DNA of 64,000 nt from Vanilla planifolia. Lineage: Eukaryota; Streptophyta; Magnoliopsida; Asparagales; Orchidaceae. The notes beneath the pieces were generated by a model. The model searched no databases, was not told the DNA's origin, and saw only the letters and a program-made list of their open reading frames with translations. A program made the translations under genes and the position numbers. The stretch lies in contig CM043869.1 of assembly GCA_023846275.1 (NCBI GenBank), positions 19,593,501 to 19,657,500 of the forward strand, read 5' to 3'. Positions within the stretch are counted from its first letter, which is position 1; the number at the start of each line of letters is the position of its first letter. Shown piece by piece: positions 61,536 to 64,000 of this stretch.

Positions 61536-64000
61536 CCAAAAAAAGTTTTAGTTAAAAATCTATTGAACATTAGAGTTTTATTTGAATACTATCATCATAA
61601 CTTTCATGAACTTTAAAAGATAAATATATAAAAATTGAGTTACAGATTTTTTATAATCATTTTGGACGAATTTATACAATGATTATTTTGGACTTAGAAC
61701 AAGTTTGTAGATGGTGAGCATAGTAACCTTGTTTGGTTAGATTTGTAAGTGAATTTTGAATTAACAAATTTAAAAATAATTATCTCATAAATTTGCATTA
61801 ATGTATTTTCTTAATTTTATTTATTATTATAAATTGAACATATTGATTAATATTTTAAATTTCAAATTTATTTTTTTTAAATGTTATGATGAAATATTAT
61901 TATCTTGTATACTGAGTTTTTAATTAAAAAATTATAAAAATATTCTATTTTTTTTTCCTTCAAATGCTTTTCTATTGTCAAGATGGATTTACACTCATAA
62001 CCATCAATTTAAAATTTTTTTAATCAATCAATTTAGATATAATCATAATAGTTGTCGACTCATGTCCAAATTATAGACAAATAAAAAATCAAAATAAAGA
62101 TTTAATGATTTTAGTATTATTTGATTAACCAATCTATGAATTTTTTTAAAAGTTATAATTTTAAAAAAATAGTTTTAATCAAAAAAATATTTTAGATTAT
62201 TTTTAGTTAACTTCTATTTCATAAAATTTTAAAATTAAAAATATTATTTTCAATCAAAACTAAAATAGTGTCAAAATAATCTAAAATCGATTGAAACTAA
62301 TTTTCAATAATATTTTAACTTGAATTTGATTGAAACCACAACGATTTTGATTGAAATCTTTCATTTTGGGTGAAAACCACAAATTATGATGATAACATTT
62401 GCTAAGAAACCCACTTATAAATAATTTTGAATTATAAACAACTAAAATTGAGTTGACTCAAACTATATATATGATATGTTACATATGGCTTATTTCATAA
62501 TTTACTAGTTTTGTATTTTTTGTAATAAATAAAAATATTTGATAACAATTTCATTTATCAATTTCTTTTATATTAATAAATTTATTAAATTTGTTTAAAC
62601 AAAAAACACTTATTCTTTATTATTTACTCTTTTTTGCACAATATAATAAAGAGAAAATTTATAAAGCTAAAAACTTATAAGATTGAATTTAAAACCTCAT
62701 TTTTATAATATGATTTCTAAACAATAATTTGATTAAATATCAAAAGTCATTATTTTTTACTTAAAAAAACTTGGATTAACAAACATTGGTTTGACCTTAA
62801 CCAAATTTAAATTAATATAAGATAATTCTTTTTTGTCCAAAGTTTTCATCAAACCAAATATTTTCAATTTAACATATAATTGCAATAACTCAAGTTCACA
62901 TAATCAAGGAGTTTAGCACGAATTATTTGGAAATGTTCACAAGCATTAACATGCATTGTAAAAAAACAATATCTGACATGAAGTAGTTACATGCGAGAAA
63001 TAATGACATAGATTATGACTATTAAATGTATGCCTTGAAAGATTATTTGAGAACACATTAAACAAATGAGGATACCCAAATTTGCTTAATGTAGCTTATT
63101 ATGTATGAGATTGACTAGCTCTTGAAGAAAAGGTAATGTCAACAATGAAACTGTAGAGTGCTAGAGCTTAAAAAACCTAAAATCATTATCACTAAAAGCT
63201 ATTATTACTGAGCATTGGCCCTACAACAATTGGAATTGGACACCTAAGGTAGTTAAAATCATAAGTAAAATGTAAATTGAATCATATTTCACTCATAAAC
63301 AATTATATTAACATTTGCATTTTACTATTTTCATACTTTCTTTTAGTTTAGATAAAACCAATTCACTCTATCACAGAAAAAGAATTTCATAAAATGCACA
63401 AAATACCTGCTATCCTTTCTATTGTAATTGTGCAAATTCTTTGAGTTGATTGTAATAAGATTCAACATTTCTCTTGGTTTTTATGTAGACCATCTTTTTT
63501 CCAATACATGTCAAATTCTTTCCTCTGACTACATTGTTTTCTATCAATAAACATTTTTTTTACAAATAAATGCCTATCAAATCCTGTGAACCATAACATC
63601 ACAATAGAAAAATTCTCTATAACTTTCATATTTTGTGTTCCTTAGATAGAAATACTATGATCAACAATTGACATCCTTAAAGTTTGGTTATCATGAAAAT
63701 AAAGTTTATCGTATGGCCTATAATTGAATCCATTTACTCATTTCAATCCATCTTCAATTGCTGTGAAAACTTTGCTTGTAGATAAACATTTTGTTATTCT
63801 TGAAACTTAATGATTCCCCATCCTTTCATTTTAATTTTTTTTCTATATAAAAACATGATTTTTAAATTGTTTATTTTTCTTGATTTTTCTTTTCTTTTCT
63901 TATTGTCACCACCAACACATTACTATTGATCTTTTGAAATGTGAAAACCCAATCAACTTAATTTCACCACATCATAAATTTAGCTTAGTTAAAATGAGGA
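61536..64000. other. AT-rich spacer to the window end
   Basis: Very AT-rich to about 62900, then slightly more mixed. No ORF above 60 codons outside the LINE edge, no RNA gene and no transposon motif seen. Confidence 0.6.

Overview
This looks like nuclear DNA of a flowering plant. The evidence is intron-split genes of plant type, plant-type LINE elements that end in an RNase H domain, decayed Ty3/gypsy fragments and long AT-rich spacers. The GC-rich intronless genes and the alanine- and serine-rich start of the GCP3 protein lean toward a non-grass monocot, but that is a guess. I see no bacterial operon, CRISPR array, rRNA or convincing tRNA.

Layout. (1) 1-8800, plus strand: the last seven exons of an EFR3 / SEMI-ROLLED LEAF 2-like gene, a plasma-membrane scaffold protein with helical repeats. 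The gene starts outside the window. Its two largest introns in view (2.9 and 3.9 kb) hold AT-rich low-complexity DNA and a 242-bp tandem duplication that is almost perfect. (2) 8801-14540: AT-rich spacer with a decayed Ty3/gypsy reverse transcriptase-RNase H fragment on the minus strand. (3) 14598-15521 and 24009-24932, plus strand: two intronless DUF716 (TMEM45-like) membrane-protein genes, both 307 residues, clear tandem paralogues about 9.4 kb apart, each with a TATA box. Diverged repeats lie between and before them. (4) 24933-42662: long gene-poor stretch with a decayed minus-strand LINE and several tandem duplications. (5) 45265-42663, minus strand: a complete two-exon gene for gamma-tubulin complex component 3 (GCP3/SPC98), 839 residues. 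(6) 45274-53800: decayed gypsy reverse transcriptase, a GA-rich tract and more tandem repeats. (7) 53801-61535: two large, GC-richer L1-type LINEs inserted tail to tail, both lacking the 5' part of the endonuclease and both disabled. (8) 61536-64000: AT-rich spacer.

The genes do not form a pathway. EFR3-like and GCP3 are single-copy housekeeping-type functions (membrane phosphoinositide scaffold; microtubule nucleation), and the DUF716 pair is a local duplication. The most notable material is the LINE pair: the plus-strand copy keeps a single frame for about 1,139 codons, broken by only three stops, each explicable by one C-to-T type transition. I found no convincing undescribed biological system. 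Exon joins and repeat ends were worked out by eye and are good to a few bases for the genes and to tens of bases for the decayed elements.
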